Shown one piece after another: positions 19,781 through 29,307 of a DNA stretch of 64,000 nucleotides; within the stretch, counting starts at the first letter, position 1; every line of letters starts with the position of its first letter. The DNA comes from Thioclava nitratireducens (GTDB taxonomy: Bacteria; Pseudomonadota; Alphaproteobacteria; Rhodobacterales; Rhodobacteraceae), in the NCBI RefSeq assembly GCF_001940525.2, contig NZ_CP019437.1, positions 718,501-782,500 on the forward strand, read 5' to 3'. The notes beneath the pieces were generated by a model, which was not told where the DNA came from, did not search any database, and saw only the letters and a program-made list of their open reading frames with translations. The position numbers and the translations under genes are program-made.

Positions 19781-22024
19781 ATGGTGGAACTGAGCGAAAG
19801 TGATAGTCGCACGCTGTTGCGACGCCTGCGCGATACGCTGGCCACGGAGGGCGACGGGCAGGACCGGCTCAACCACATCACCCAGATCATCGCGGATTCG
19901 ATGGGCACCGAAGTGTGCTCCATCTATCTGTTCCGCGATCCCGAAACGCTAGAGCTTTGCGCGACCGAAGGTCTGAAGGCAGAGGCTGTCCACCACACGC
20001 GGATGCGTCTGGGCGAAGGTCTCGTGGGCCGCGTGGCGCGGTCGGGCCGCCCGATCAACTCCGCCGATGCGCCCTCCGAGCCGGGCTTCCGCTACATGCC
20101 GGAGACGGGCGAAGAGATTTACTCCAGCTTCGTCGGCGTGCCGATCCAGCGCGTGGGCGAAAAGCTGGGCGTTCTGGTCGTGCAGTCGAAGGACGAGCGC
20201 AGCTTCTCGGATGACGAACTTTATGGGCTCGAGGTGGTCGCGATGGTGCTGGCCGAAATGACCGAGCTTGGCGCCTTCACCGGCGGCGAGAATTCCGAGA
20301 TCGGCGCGACACACCGCTTCCCGGTCATGTTCCGCGGTGCGACGGGCCAAGAGGGGGCCGCCGAGGGCCGCGTCTGGCTGCACGAGCCGCGCGTCGTCGT
20401 GACGAACCCGGTCGCCGAAGATCCCGAGGCAGAGGCCGCGCGCCTCGAGGAGGCCATCACCGAACTGCGCGGCAAGATCGACGAGATGCTCGCCAGCCCG
20501 ACCCTGATCGACAAGGATCAGCGGCAGGTGCTGGAAACCTTCAAGATGCTCGCCGCCTCCAAGGGCTGGAAACGGCGGATGCTCGAAGACATCGCAGCGG
20601 GCCTCTCTGCCGAAGCTGCGGTCGAGAAGGAGCAGAACGCCGCGCGCGACCGGATGCGCAAGGCGCCCGATCCGTACCTGCGCGAACGGCTCAACGATCT
20701 CGACGACCTGTCGAACCGCCTGCTGCGGCAGCTGACGGGGCAGGGCAGCGATACCGGTGCCGAGATGCCCGAAAACCCGGTGCTCGTGGCGCGCAATATC
20801 GGCCCGGCGGAACTTCTCGACTATGATCGCAAACTCAAGGGCGTGGTGCTGGAGGAGGGGTCCGTCGGCTCGCATGCCGCGATCGTCACCCGCGCGCTCT
20901 CGATTCCGCTGGTGATCCATGCGGGCCGGATTACGGCGGAGGCACTGAACGGTGACCCGATCCTCGTCGACGGTGATCAGGGCGTGGTGCACCTGCGGCC
21001 AGAGGAAAGTGTAGCGCATGCATTCCGCGACAAGATCGCGATGCAGGCCGAGGCGCAGAAACGCTATGCCTCGCTGCGCGACCAACCTGCGGTCGATCGA
21101 TCGGGCCAGATTGTCTCGCTGATGATGAATGCTGGGCTGATGGCGGATCTGCCCTCCCTGAAGGGCTCCGGCGCTGATGGGGTGGGGCTGTTCCGCACTG
21201 AACTGCAATTCCTGACCCGCACAAAGGTGCCACGCCGCGACGAGTTGGTTCAGCTCTACAAGCGGGTGATGGACGCGGCCGACGGCCGACGGGTGAATTT
21301 CCGCACGCTTGATATCGGCTCCGACAAGGTTGTTCCCTACATGAAGCCGCAGGACGAGCCGAACCCGGCGATGGGCTGGCGCGCGCTGCGGGTGGGGCTC
21401 GACAAGCCGGGTATCCTGCGAATGCAGCTGCAGGCGCTCTTGCGCGCAGCCGACGGACGCCCGACGTCGATCATGTTTCCCTTCATCGCGCTCCCCGAGG
21501 AATTCTACGCCGCGCGCGATACCTTGCTGCGGGTCCGCGATCGCGAGGCCCAGTTGGGCCGCACCGTGCCCGAAGAGTTGCGCATCGGCGCGATGCTGGA
21601 AACCCCGAGCCTCGGCTTCGCGCCGGACAGCTTCTATCGCGATTGCGATTTCATCTCGATCGGCGGCAACGATCTGAAGCAGTTCTTCTTCGCCGCCGAC
21701 CGCGAGAACGAACGGGTGCGTCGCCGCTACGATACACTTGACGGGTCCTTCCTGAACTTCCTTGAGCGGATCATCGCACGCTGCGCGGTTTCGAACACGA
21801 GCCTCAGCTTCTGCGGCGAGGATGCGGGGCGCCCGATCGAGGCGCTGACATTCGCGGCGCTCGGCATTCGTACGCTTTCGATGCGACCCGCTTCGATCGG
21901 TCCGGTCAAACATCTGATCCGCCGCGCCGATCTGGGGGAACTGCGGCAGGTGATCCAGCAGGCGCGCAATGCAGGGCAATCCACTGTGCGCCCTGCGGTA
22001 ACGAGCTACCTCGCGCATCTCTGA
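19781..22024 (+). CDS. ptsP: PEP--protein phosphotransferase PtsP (EI-Ntr)
   Basis: Enzyme I of the nitrogen phosphotransferase system: it autophosphorylates from PEP and passes phosphate to NPr, signalling nitrogen and carbon state. The 747-residue protein has an N-terminal GAF sensor domain (about 20-165), the phospho-histidine domain with active H365 in GSVGSHAAIVTRAL, and the C-terminal PEP-binding TIM barrel. NPr and EIIA-Ntr genes are not in this window. Confidence 0.95.
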   Translation: MVELSESDSRTLLRRLRDTLATEGDGQDRLNHITQIIADSMGTEVCSIYLFRDPETLELCATEGLKAEAVHHTRMRLGEGLVGRVARSGRPINSADAPSEPGFRYMPETGEEIYSSFVGVPIQRVGEKLGVLVVQSKDERSFSDDELYGLEVVAMVLAEMTELGAFTGGENSEIGATHRFPVMFRGATGQEGAAEGRVWLHEPRVVVTNPVAEDPEAEAARLEEAITELRGKIDEMLASPTLIDKDQRQVLETFKMLAASKGWKRRMLEDIAAGLSAEAAVEKEQNAARDRMRKAPDPYLRERLNDLDDLSNRLLRQLTGQGSDTGAEMPENPVLVARNIGPAELLDYDRKLKGVVLEEGSVGSHAAIVTRALSIPLVIHAGRITAEALNGDPILVDGDQGVVHLRPEESVAHAFRDKIAMQAEAQKRYASLRDQPAVDRSGQIVSLMMNAGLMADLPSLKGSGADGVGLFRTELQFLTRTKVPRRDELVQLYKRVMDAADGRRVNFRTLDIGSDKVVPYMKPQDEPNPAMGWRALRVGLDKPGILRMQLQALLRAADGRPTSIMFPFIALPEEFYAARDTLLRVRDREAQLGRTVPEELRIGAMLETPSLGFAPDSFYRDCDFISIGGNDLKQFFFAADRENERVRRRYDTLDGSFLNFLERIIARCAVSNTSLSFCGEDAGRPIEALTFAALGIRTLSMRPASIGPVKHLIRRADLGELRQVIQQARNAGQSTVRPAVTSYLAHL

Positions 22025-22051
22025 CAGGGGCGGGGGCCTCTGAGGTCGCAA

Positions 22052-22071
22052 TAAAAAAGGGGCGCTGCCCC
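22052..22071 (-). terminator. Terminator of the RND operon (minus strand)
   Basis: Read on the minus strand, GGGGC-AGC-GCCCC is followed directly by six T residues (AAAAAA at 22053-22058 on the plus strand). It lies about 120 bases past the RND permease stop and 28 past the convergent ptsP stop, and is part of a dispersed repeat copy. Confidence 0.55.
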
Positions 22072-22177
22072 CTCTGTCCTTCGGAAATTCACCCCGGGAT
22101 ATACGCCAAGGCGAAAGAGGTAAGCCTTCGCCTTGGCACACATTTTCCGCGGGGGGCTGGGGGCGCGAAGCCCCCAG
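22059..22177. repeat. Dispersed intergenic repeat, copy 4 (longest)
   Basis: The GGGGC-GCT-GCCCC hairpin (22059-22071) is followed by CCCCGGGATATA, then a perfect 11-base inverted repeat GCCAAGGCGAA / TTCGCCTTGGC at 22105-22137. A CTGGGGGC-GCGAA-GCCCCCAG hairpin closes it at 22157-22177. It fills the gap between the convergent ptsP and RND genes. Confidence 0.75.
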
Positions 22178-22192
22178 ACTTTGCCTTCCGTC

Positions 22193-25100
22193 TCAGCCGG
22201 CGGCCAGACGTTTTTCCTCGGCCGCTTTGTAGGCTTTGTCCGAAGGCGCGATGAAGGTGTAGAACATCGGCACCACGAACAGCGTGAACATCGTCCCGAT
22301 CAGGATCCCCGAAAAGATCACGAGGCCCATCGCCTTGCGTGCCTCTGCGCCCGCGCCTTGCGCGAGGATCAGCGGCACCACCGCCAGCGCCATTGCGGCG
22401 GTGGTCATCAGGATCGGACGCAGACGGGTCTGCGCGGCCTTCACGATCGCCTGCCGGCGGGTGAGGCCCGATTGCTCGCGCTGCTGGTTGGCAAACTCGA
22501 CCATCAGGATCCCGTGTTTCGTGATCAGCCCCACCAGCGTGATCAGCCCCACCTCGGAATAGATGTTGAGCGTGCCCAAGCCGAGGTTCAGCGGCAGCAC
22601 CGCGCCGAAGATCGTCAGCGGCACCGTCATCATGATGATGAAGGGGTCGCGGAAGCTCTCGAACTGGGCGGCGAGCACCAGATAGATCACCAGCACGGCC
22701 GCCGCGAAGGCGATCACGATGGTATTGCCTTGCTGAGTCTCGATCCGAGATTGGCCCGAATAGTTCACGAAGAAGCCGTCGGGCATCACCTGATTGGCGA
22801 TGTCCACGATCGTCTGCACGCCCTCGCCGGTGGAGCCGCCGGGCAGGGGGAGCGCCGTGATCGTCGCCGCGTTCAACTGGTCGAACTGTTCGATCGAGGC
22901 GGCGTTCACGCCGGTGTCGATCTTCACGAGCGATGACAGCGGGATCATCGCACCCGAGGCGGAGCGGACGAAGTAGCGGCCCAGCTCCTCGGGATTCGCG
23001 CGGAATTCCTGAGGCACCTGCGGGATGATGTCGTAGCTGTTGGAGTCGCGGTCGAACTGCGCCACCGACGCTTCGCCGACCAACAGCCCCAGCGTCGAAC
23101 CGATATCCGAGACCGGCACGTTCAGCGCCGCCGCCCGGTCGCGGTCGATCGTGACATTGACCTGCGGGCTGTCGAAGTTGAGTGAGTTCTGTACGACGAT
23201 GAACTTGCCCGTGGCCTGCGCCTTGTTCTTGATCTCCTCGGCCACCTCGGCGACGCGTTTGGCGGAGTGGATCGACTGGATCACCACCGATATCGGCAGG
23301 CCGCCCCCGGTGCCCGGCAGCGACGGCGGCGCAAAAGCGAAGCCCTTCAGGCCGGTCGATTTGCCCAGATCGCTCTGGATCTCCTGCTGGATTTCCTTCT
23401 GGCTGCGGGTGCGATCCGCCCAGTCCTTGAGCGCCCAGATATAGATACCCTGAGAGCTGTCGCCGCCGAAGCCCGCGATCGAGAAATCGGTGCGCACTTC
23501 GGGGATGTCGGCAGTGTCGCGTCCGACCTGGTCGATATATTTCTGCGTGTAGTCGCTGGTCGCGTAGCGTGGCCCGTTCAGGATCGCGAAGAGCGCGCCG
23601 TTATCCTCGTCCGGGGCAAGCTCGGAATTGGTGTTCATCAGCATGAACCCGGTCACGCCCACCAGCGAAACGACGATGAGCAGCGTGATCCCGCGCAGGT
23701 CGAGCGAGCCGTCGACACGCCGCCCGTACCAGCCCGAGAGCCGATCGAAATTGCGGTCGACGAACGCTTGGAAGCCCTTGGACTCGCCATGTTTCAGCAG
23801 GCGGCCCGACATCATCGGCGTGATCGTCAGCGCGATGATCCCTGACAGGATCACCGACCCAGCGAGTGCGAAGGCGAATTCACGGAACAGCTGTCCGGTC
23901 AACCCGCCGGTGAAGCCCAGGGGCGCGAGCACGGCGGCCAGCGTGATCGTCATCGCGATGACCGGTCCGGTGATCTCCTTCATGCCCCGCACGGCGGCGG
24001 GGATCGGTTTCATCCCCTCTTCGATATGTCGGTGGATATTCTCCACCACCACGATCGCGTCATCGACGACGAGGCCGATCGCCAGCACCATTGCCAGCAG
24101 TGTGAGAAGGTTGATCGAGTATCCCAGCGCCAGAAGCACTGCGAGCACCCCGATCAGCGAGAGCGGAATGGTCACGATGGGCATCGCCACGGAGCGCAGC
24201 GAGCCGAGGAACAGAAGGATCACCACGGTCACGATCGCGACCGCCTCGCCGATGGTCTTGAACACCTCGTGGATCGAGGCCGAGATCGTCTCGGTCGAGT
24301 CGTAGACCAGCTCGATCTTCATGCCTTCGGGAAGCGTTGCGTTGATATCGGGCAGCGCCTTGCGCACCGCCGCCGCCGTATCGAGCGGGTTGGCAGCCGG
24401 CGTCGGGTAGACGCCGAGGAACGTGCCCTCTTTGCCTTCGAAGGTGACGATCTCGTTCTCGGAGGCCTTGGCGAGCTCGATCTTCGCGACATCGCGGAGG
24501 CGCACCACGTCATCGCCCTTGCCGGTGATCGGCAGCTTGCCGAAGGCTTCGGGCGTCTGCAGCGTGGATTGCAACGTGATCGACTGGGCGACGTATTCGT
24601 TTTTCGTCTTGCCCGGGGCCGAGAGGAAGTTCGACGCCTGGATGGCGCCCACCACTTCCGACGCCGTGACGCCGCGCGCAGCCAGCTTGTCCGGATCGAT
24701 CCAGACCCGCATCGCGTAATCGGAGGCGCCGATGATCTGGGTCTGCGCGACGCCCGGAATCGTGGACATGCGCGGACGGATCACCCTGCGCAGATATTCG
24801 GTCAGCTGCTCGGGCGTCATGTTGGGGTTGAGCGCCGCGAGATACATCAGCGCGAAGGTCTGGCCGGTGCCCTTCTGGATCACCGGGTCCTTCGCGGCCG
24901 ACGGCAGTTGGCCCTTCACCTGCTGCACTTTCGAGAGCACCTCGGTCATCGCCGCGTCGGAATTGGACCCGAGCTTCATATGCACCGAGATAACCGAGGC
25001 CGAGGGTCGCGACTGGGTGGTGACGTAATCGACGTTTTCAGTGGTCGCCACGGCAGCAGCGAGCGGCGAGGTGATGAAGCCCTGGATCAGTTCGGGCGAG

Positions 25101-25261
25101 GCGCCGGGATAGGCGGTGGTGATGGTGACCACCGTTTCCTCGACTTCCGGATATTGGCGGACGGGCAGGTTAAAATAGGCCTGCGCCCCCAGCAGGAGCA
25201 TGAACGCGCCCAGAACCATCGACAGGACGGGGCGGCGGATGAAGATCTCGGAGATATTCAT
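22193..25261 (-). CDS. RND efflux transporter permease (HAE-1/AcrB type)
   Basis: A 1022-residue inner-membrane proton-driven efflux pump of the AcrB/MexF group. It has the usual duplicated layout: a helix at the N-terminus (RRPVLSMVLGAFMLLLG), two large periplasmic loops and twelve helices. The proton-relay segment GLVVDDAIVVVENIHR is intact, as are FxGxP-like and late GLITKHGILMVEFANQQ motifs. It lies ten bases downstream of the adaptor gene as one operon. No outer-membrane TolC-type gene is adjacent. The substrate range cannot be inferred. Confidence 0.95.
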   Translation of the reverse strand: MNISEIFIRRPVLSMVLGAFMLLLGAQAYFNLPVRQYPEVEETVVTITTAYPGASPELIQGFITSPLAAAVATTENVDYVTTQSRPSASVISVHMKLGSNSDAAMTEVLSKVQQVKGQLPSAAKDPVIQKGTGQTFALMYLAALNPNMTPEQLTEYLRRVIRPRMSTIPGVAQTQIIGASDYAMRVWIDPDKLAARGVTASEVVGAIQASNFLSAPGKTKNEYVAQSITLQSTLQTPEAFGKLPITGKGDDVVRLRDVAKIELAKASENEIVTFEGKEGTFLGVYPTPAANPLDTAAAVRKALPDINATLPEGMKIELVYDSTETISASIHEVFKTIGEAVAIVTVVILLFLGSLRSVAMPIVTIPLSLIGVLAVLLALGYSINLLTLLAMVLAIGLVVDDAIVVVENIHRHIEEGMKPIPAAVRGMKEITGPVIAMTITLAAVLAPLGFTGGLTGQLFREFAFALAGSVILSGIIALTITPMMSGRLLKHGESKGFQAFVDRNFDRLSGWYGRRVDGSLDLRGITLLIVVSLVGVTGFMLMNTNSELAPDEDNGALFAILNGPRYATSDYTQKYIDQVGRDTADIPEVRTDFSIAGFGGDSSQGIYIWALKDWADRTRSQKEIQQEIQSDLGKSTGLKGFAFAPPSLPGTGGGLPISVVIQSIHSAKRVAEVAEEIKNKAQATGKFIVVQNSLNFDSPQVNVTIDRDRAAALNVPVSDIGSTLGLLVGEASVAQFDRDSNSYDIIPQVPQEFRANPEELGRYFVRSASGAMIPLSSLVKIDTGVNAASIEQFDQLNAATITALPLPGGSTGEGVQTIVDIANQVMPDGFFVNYSGQSRIETQQGNTIVIAFAAAVLVIYLVLAAQFESFRDPFIIMMTVPLTIFGAVLPLNLGLGTLNIYSEVGLITLVGLITKHGILMVEFANQQREQSGLTRRQAIVKAAQTRLRPILMTTAAMALAVVPLILAQGAGAEARKAMGLVIFSGILIGTMFTLFVVPMFYTFIAPSDKAYKAAEEKRLAAG

Positions 25262-25271
25262 GGGCTTGGCC

Positions 25272-26539
25272 TTACTGCGCCTTCGCGCCGTCTGAGGTCG
25301 TGTCCGATGAGGCGTCCGACGTGGTGTCCGAGTCCCCCTCCGCGCTGGCGCTCGAGTTGCCGTCCGAAGACGCCTCGGAGTTTGCCGCGGCGTTGCCCTC
25401 CATGCCGAAGGTTTTCATCACCTCTTCGGTCGAGGGCGCATCGGGATCGGGCGAAATCGCGTTGTCGATGCTCACCGTCGCGCCGGAGTTCAGCTTGTTC
25501 TGACCCGCGTTGACGACCATGTCGCCCGCTTTGAGACCCTTGGTGACTTCGATGAGTTGGCCGGAGCGGCGTCCGAGCGTGATGAAGACCTGCTTGGCGA
25601 CCAACTGCGGCTTATCCGCGCCTTCGGGGTCTCCTTGCGCACCACGTAGACGGAATCGCCGTAGAGGTTGGAGCTGACCACGGTCTGCGGCAGGGCGATC
25701 ACGTTATCCTCTGCGGGCAGCACGACAGTGACATGCACGAACTGGCCGGGCGTCAGCTTGCCTTCGCCATTGGGAACCTCGGCGCGCAGCGTCACGAGGC
25801 GCGAATTCGGGTCGATCTTGGGCTCGATCCCGGTGATCTCGCCTTTCAGGTCGACGGAGCCGTCCTCGGTTTGCACCTTGACGGTCTGGCCCGCTTCGGC
25901 CAGCCGCGCCTGCTGCTCGGACAGGGTGAAGTCGACCCGCATATGATCGCGATCCTGCAGCGTCGCATAAGTGGTGCCGGTTCCGACATATTGGCCGACC
26001 TCCACCCGCGGAATGCCGATGATGCCCGCAAACGGCGCTGTCAGGCGCTTCTTCTCGAGCAAGGCCTGGAGCTTCGCGACGCTTGCGCGCGCTTCCTGTG
26101 CGCTTGCTTCGGCCTGATCGAGATTGGAGGTGGCGGACACGCCCCGGTCGGCAAGCTGACGCGCGCGCTTGAGATTGGTCTCGGCGAGGTCCTGAGCGGC
26201 CTTGGCCGAGGCCAGATCGGCGCGCTCGGAGCTGTCGTCGATCTGCAAGAGCACCTCGCCCTTCTCGACCTTGTCGTTCGCTTCGAAATGAATCGCCTGC
26301 ACCGTGCCGCCCATTTCGACGGCAAGTTCGGTCCCTTGCACGGCGGCGGCGGTCCCGATCGCCTCGAGGCCCGGCTCCCAGGTGATGGGCTTCACCTCGC
26401 TGACCGAAACCGCCACGGGGGGCTGCTTCATATTCGCGAAGAACTGCGCGATCATCTTGGAGCGGAAAAGATTGTAGCCGACGACGCCACCCACCACGAG
26501 GATGAGGGCGACGAGAGCGATGAGGAGGCGTTTGATCAT
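25272..26539 (-). pseudogene. RND periplasmic adaptor (HlyD/AcrA type) with single-base frameshift
   Basis: The adaptor that would link the RND pump to an outer-membrane channel. Frame one, from the ATG at 26539, gives 305 normal residues: a membrane anchor, lipoyl/barrel-sandwich and coiled-coil segments, and a beta-barrel ending YVVRKETP. It then runs into an arginine/serine-rich nonsense tail. The homologous continuation (EGADKPQLVAKQVFITLGRR...) is in another frame from 25625 down to 25272. One missing base in the G-run at 25626-25629 (plus strand) explains it. The restored protein would be about 422 residues, with an unusual Ser/Asp/Ala-rich tail. Sequencing error or true lesion cannot be told apart here. 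Confidence 0.88.
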
Positions 26540-26857
26540 TTGGATGTCCCGTCAAAATCCCTGTTTGCGCATGGTTTCGGCCCCGCCGACCGGCCCGCGC
26601 GCGATTTTTGAACCATTTGGTTCACGTCTGCGCCCTGTCAATACGCGAGCGACGCTAAAAGGATGGGTCACAGTGCCGTGAAGGCAAGGTGGAAAACCGG
26701 TGCGGCCAAGCAATACTTGGCGTTTTGTAACGTCAAGATCGCGGAAATCTGATTTTTTCCGCCTCGACCGCCAAGAAACGTGCATTATCTTTACTTGTAC
26801 CTGCGATCCTGACGGCCCCGCGTCGCTTTGCAGCGGTGTCTGGTTCTAGGAGTTTGC
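26540..26857. other. 318-base gap between the RND operon and a small gene
   Basis: This is the only gap over 300 bases. It holds the RND promoter/operator (26609-26641) and, toward the small gene, an inverted repeat GCCAAG-CAATA-CTTGGC at 26705-26721 followed by GTTTTG. No convincing promoter for the plus-strand gene and no RNA gene is seen. Confidence 0.5.
26609..26624. promoter_or_regulatory. Palindromic operator candidate for the RND operon
   Basis: TGAACCA-TT-TGGTTCA is a perfect palindrome with seven-base arms, about 70 bases before the adaptor start. On the minus strand a consensus TTGACA lies at 26641-26636, so the palindrome covers the expected -10 region 17-18 bases downstream. This fits repression by a TetR-type regulator; no such gene is adjacent. 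Confidence 0.55.
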
Positions 26858-27160
26858 ATGGATCCCCTTTCTTTTTTGCGCATCGGTTTCGAGGCCGCGC
26901 GGATCGGCGTCGAGGCGCAAGCGGTGATCTCGATGCGAGTCGCGGGGATGATGGGGCTTTGGGATGTTTCCCCGCTCGAATCGTTCCAGATGATGCAGGA
27001 AAAGCCAGTGGCGGTTGCGGCGGCGGCAGAGGCTGCAGCTTTCGCGCTGATGCGCGGACAGACGGCAGATCGGGCGATTTCGGCTTCGATGACGCAGATC
27101 GGAAACCACACCAGCGCCAACATGATACGATTGTCGCGCCGCGGACCCAGCTGGTTCTGA
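26858..27160 (+). CDS. Small Ala/Met-rich conserved protein of unknown function
   Basis: A 100-residue protein beginning MDPLSFLRIGFEAARIGVEA. It is helical, rich in alanine and methionine, with a short basic C-terminus (TSANMIRLSRRGPSWF). Similar short proteins occur in Rhodobacterales, where they are sometimes labelled antifreeze protein or compared to phasins; neither label is proven. TAGGAG lies before the ATG; an upstream in-frame ATG at 26828 is less likely. It stands alone between two minus-strand operons. Confidence 0.7.
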   Translation: MDPLSFLRIGFEAARIGVEAQAVISMRVAGMMGLWDVSPLESFQMMQEKPVAVAAAAEAAAFALMRGQTADRAISASMTQIGNHTSANMIRLSRRGPSWF

Positions 27161-27210
27161 TGGGTTGAGCCGGGCAGGGCCGCCACGCTGGCGCGGCGGC
27201 CCCGTAGTCT

Positions 27211-28311
27211 TCAGGCGGCGCTGTCTTCCTCGACCGCGTCATCGCCTTCTTCGACGCTTGCGGGCGTGACCATGGCCGTCAGGATCGTCGGCATGTCGAC
27301 CACGCCGATCGGCTTGTTCGCCTTGTCGACAACAGTCGCCATGCGCACCTCGGCATCGGCCATCCGGCGCGCGATCTTCTCGAGCACCGAGCTGGCTTTT
27401 ACCTTCATCTTCGGCAGCTCGCCTTCCGGCAATGGCATCGCGATGGTCTCCGCCCGGATCACGCGACCCCGGTTCACCTCGCGGACGAACTCGGCGATGT
27501 ATTCATTCGCCGGGCGCAGCACGATTTCCTGCCCAGTGCCCACCTGATTTAGCGCACCGTCGCGCAGGATCGCGATCTTGTCTCCTAGCCGCAGCGCCTC
27601 GTCGAGGTCGTGGGTGATGAAGACGATCGTCTTCTTCAGCTCCGCCTGCAGGTCAAGAAGTACCTTCTGCATGTCCATCCGGATCAACGGATCGAGCGCG
27701 GAGAACGCCTCATCCATCAACAGGATGTCGGCATCGTTGGCCAGCGCGCGGGCTAGACCCACCCGCTGTTGCATGCCCCCCGAGAGTTGGTTCGGGTAGT
27801 TGTCCTCGTAGCCCGCAAGACCAACGCGCGAGATCCATTTCTTCGCGATCGGCTCGGACACCTTGCGGTCGATACCCTGGATATCGAGGCCGTAGCAGGT
27901 GTTTTCCAGCACGGTCCGGTGCGGCAGAAGCGCGAATTTCTGGAACACCATCGCGGTCTCGTGGCGGCGGAATTCACGAAGCTCCTCTTCGTTCATCTTT
28001 ACCACATCGCGGCCATTATAGAGGATTTCCCCGGCCGTGGGCATGATCAGCCCGTTGATATGGCGGATGAGCGTCGACTTGCCCGAGCCCGAGAGGCCCA
28101 TGATCACCGAGATCTTGCCCGGCGGCAGGTCGAGGTTGATGTTCTGCAGACCGAGCACATGGTTGTGCTTGTCGTTGAGTTCTTCCTTGCCCATGCCGCC
28201 CTGCACGACCTCCACGTAATCTTTTGGGCGCGCCCCGAAGATCTTGTAGAGATTTCGGATTTCGATGCCCGAGCGGGTCTCGTCCGCTGCGTTTGTCGTC
28301 GCATCAGTCAT
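27211..28311 (-). CDS. Betaine/choline/TMAO-type ABC transporter, ATP-binding subunit
   Basis: A ProV/ChoV/TmoV-like ATPase of 366 residues that powers uptake of quaternary amines. Walker A GLSGSGKST is at 72-80, the signature LSGGMQQ at 176-182 and Walker B ILLMDEAF near 196-203. A C-terminal CBS-like region (about 290-350) may sense ionic strength in this family. The long insertion before Walker A is normal for this subgroup. It overlaps the permease gene by eight bases, so the set is one operon: binding protein, permease, ATPase. Confidence 0.93.
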   Translation of the reverse strand: MTDATTNAADETRSGIEIRNLYKIFGARPKDYVEVVQGGMGKEELNDKHNHVLGLQNINLDLPPGKISVIMGLSGSGKSTLIRHINGLIMPTAGEILYNGRDVVKMNEEELREFRRHETAMVFQKFALLPHRTVLENTCYGLDIQGIDRKVSEPIAKKWISRVGLAGYEDNYPNQLSGGMQQRVGLARALANDADILLMDEAFSALDPLIRMDMQKVLLDLQAELKKTIVFITHDLDEALRLGDKIAILRDGALNQVGTGQEIVLRPANEYIAEFVREVNRGRVIRAETIAMPLPEGELPKMKVKASSVLEKIARRMADAEVRMATVVDKANKPIGVVDMPTILTAMVTPASVEEGDDAVEEDSAA

Positions 28312-29215
28312 GGCCAGCCTCCGAATGTTTCTGCAGCCGCTTGCCGAACGCCTGGCTTGCGCGGTCGAAGATGATCGCGATCGCGACGAGCGCGAAGCCG
28401 TTCAGGAAGCCGATGGTGAAGAACTGGTTGTTGATCGCCTGCAGCACGTTTTTACCGAGGCCGCCGACACCGACCATCGAGGCGACGACGACCATCGCCA
28501 GCGCCATCATGATGGTCTGGTTGACGCCCGCCATGATCGTCGGCAGCGACAGCGGAAGCTGGACGCCCCAGAGTTTCTGACGCGGGTTGGCGCCGAAGGC
28601 GTCCGCGGCTTCGATGACTTCCTTGTCCACGAGGCGGATGCCCAGATTGGTCAGACGGATCATCGGCGGGATCGCGTAGATCACCACCGCGATCACGCCG
28701 GGCACCTTGCCGATACCGAAGATCACGACGACCGGGATCAGATAGACGAAGGATGGCATGGTCTGCATGACGTCGAGCACCGGCGTCAGGATTTGCTGCA
28801 TCCGGTCCGAGCGCGCCATCAGGATGCCGATCGGCAGTCCGAGGATGATCGCGATCAGCGTCGCCACGGTGACCATCGCGAGGGTGGTCATGGTGTCCTC
28901 CCACAGGCCGAAAATGCCGATGAAGGCAAGGCCCATGGCCGAGCCCATCACGATCTTCGGATTGCGCGAGGCGAACCATACCACGACGAGGATCAGCGCG
29001 AAGATTATGAACCACGGCGTGTCCACGAAGGCGTGTTCGAGAGTGTTGAGAAACCATTGAAGCGGCCGCGTGGCCGCGTCGATTTGATCGGAATAGGCGC
29101 GGACGATGCCGCGGAACCCGTCGTCGATGCCCATGCGCATGTGGCGTAGGGTGGAGTTGGGAAGGGAAGGGAACTCACAGAGCAGTTCCGGCAAGCCCCA
29201 GCATGAAGATGCCAT
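28304..29215 (-). CDS. Betaine/choline/TMAO-type ABC transporter, permease
   Basis: A 303-residue ProW/ChoW-type inner-membrane permease with an N-terminal cytoplasmic stretch and about six to seven helices. The EAA loop appears as EAADAFGANPRQKLWGVQLP, which couples to the ATPase. GGAGG lies ten bases before the ATG. It is between the binding protein (upstream) and the ATPase (downstream, eight-base overlap). Confidence 0.93.
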   Translation of the reverse strand: MASSCWGLPELLCEFPSLPNSTLRHMRMGIDDGFRGIVRAYSDQIDAATRPLQWFLNTLEHAFVDTPWFIIFALILVVVWFASRNPKIVMGSAMGLAFIGIFGLWEDTMTTLAMVTVATLIAIILGLPIGILMARSDRMQQILTPVLDVMQTMPSFVYLIPVVVIFGIGKVPGVIAVVIYAIPPMIRLTNLGIRLVDKEVIEAADAFGANPRQKLWGVQLPLSLPTIMAGVNQTIMMALAMVVVASMVGVGGLGKNVLQAINNQFFTIGFLNGFALVAIAIIFDRASQAFGKRLQKHSEAGHD

Positions 29216-29307
29216 CTTGTTATGTCCTCCGGTCGATTATTTGCGCCGGTTAAAAGAAAGCGCGCGCAAGGCTCCCCTTACGCGCGCCAAAATCTCGGGT
29301 CGCCCGC

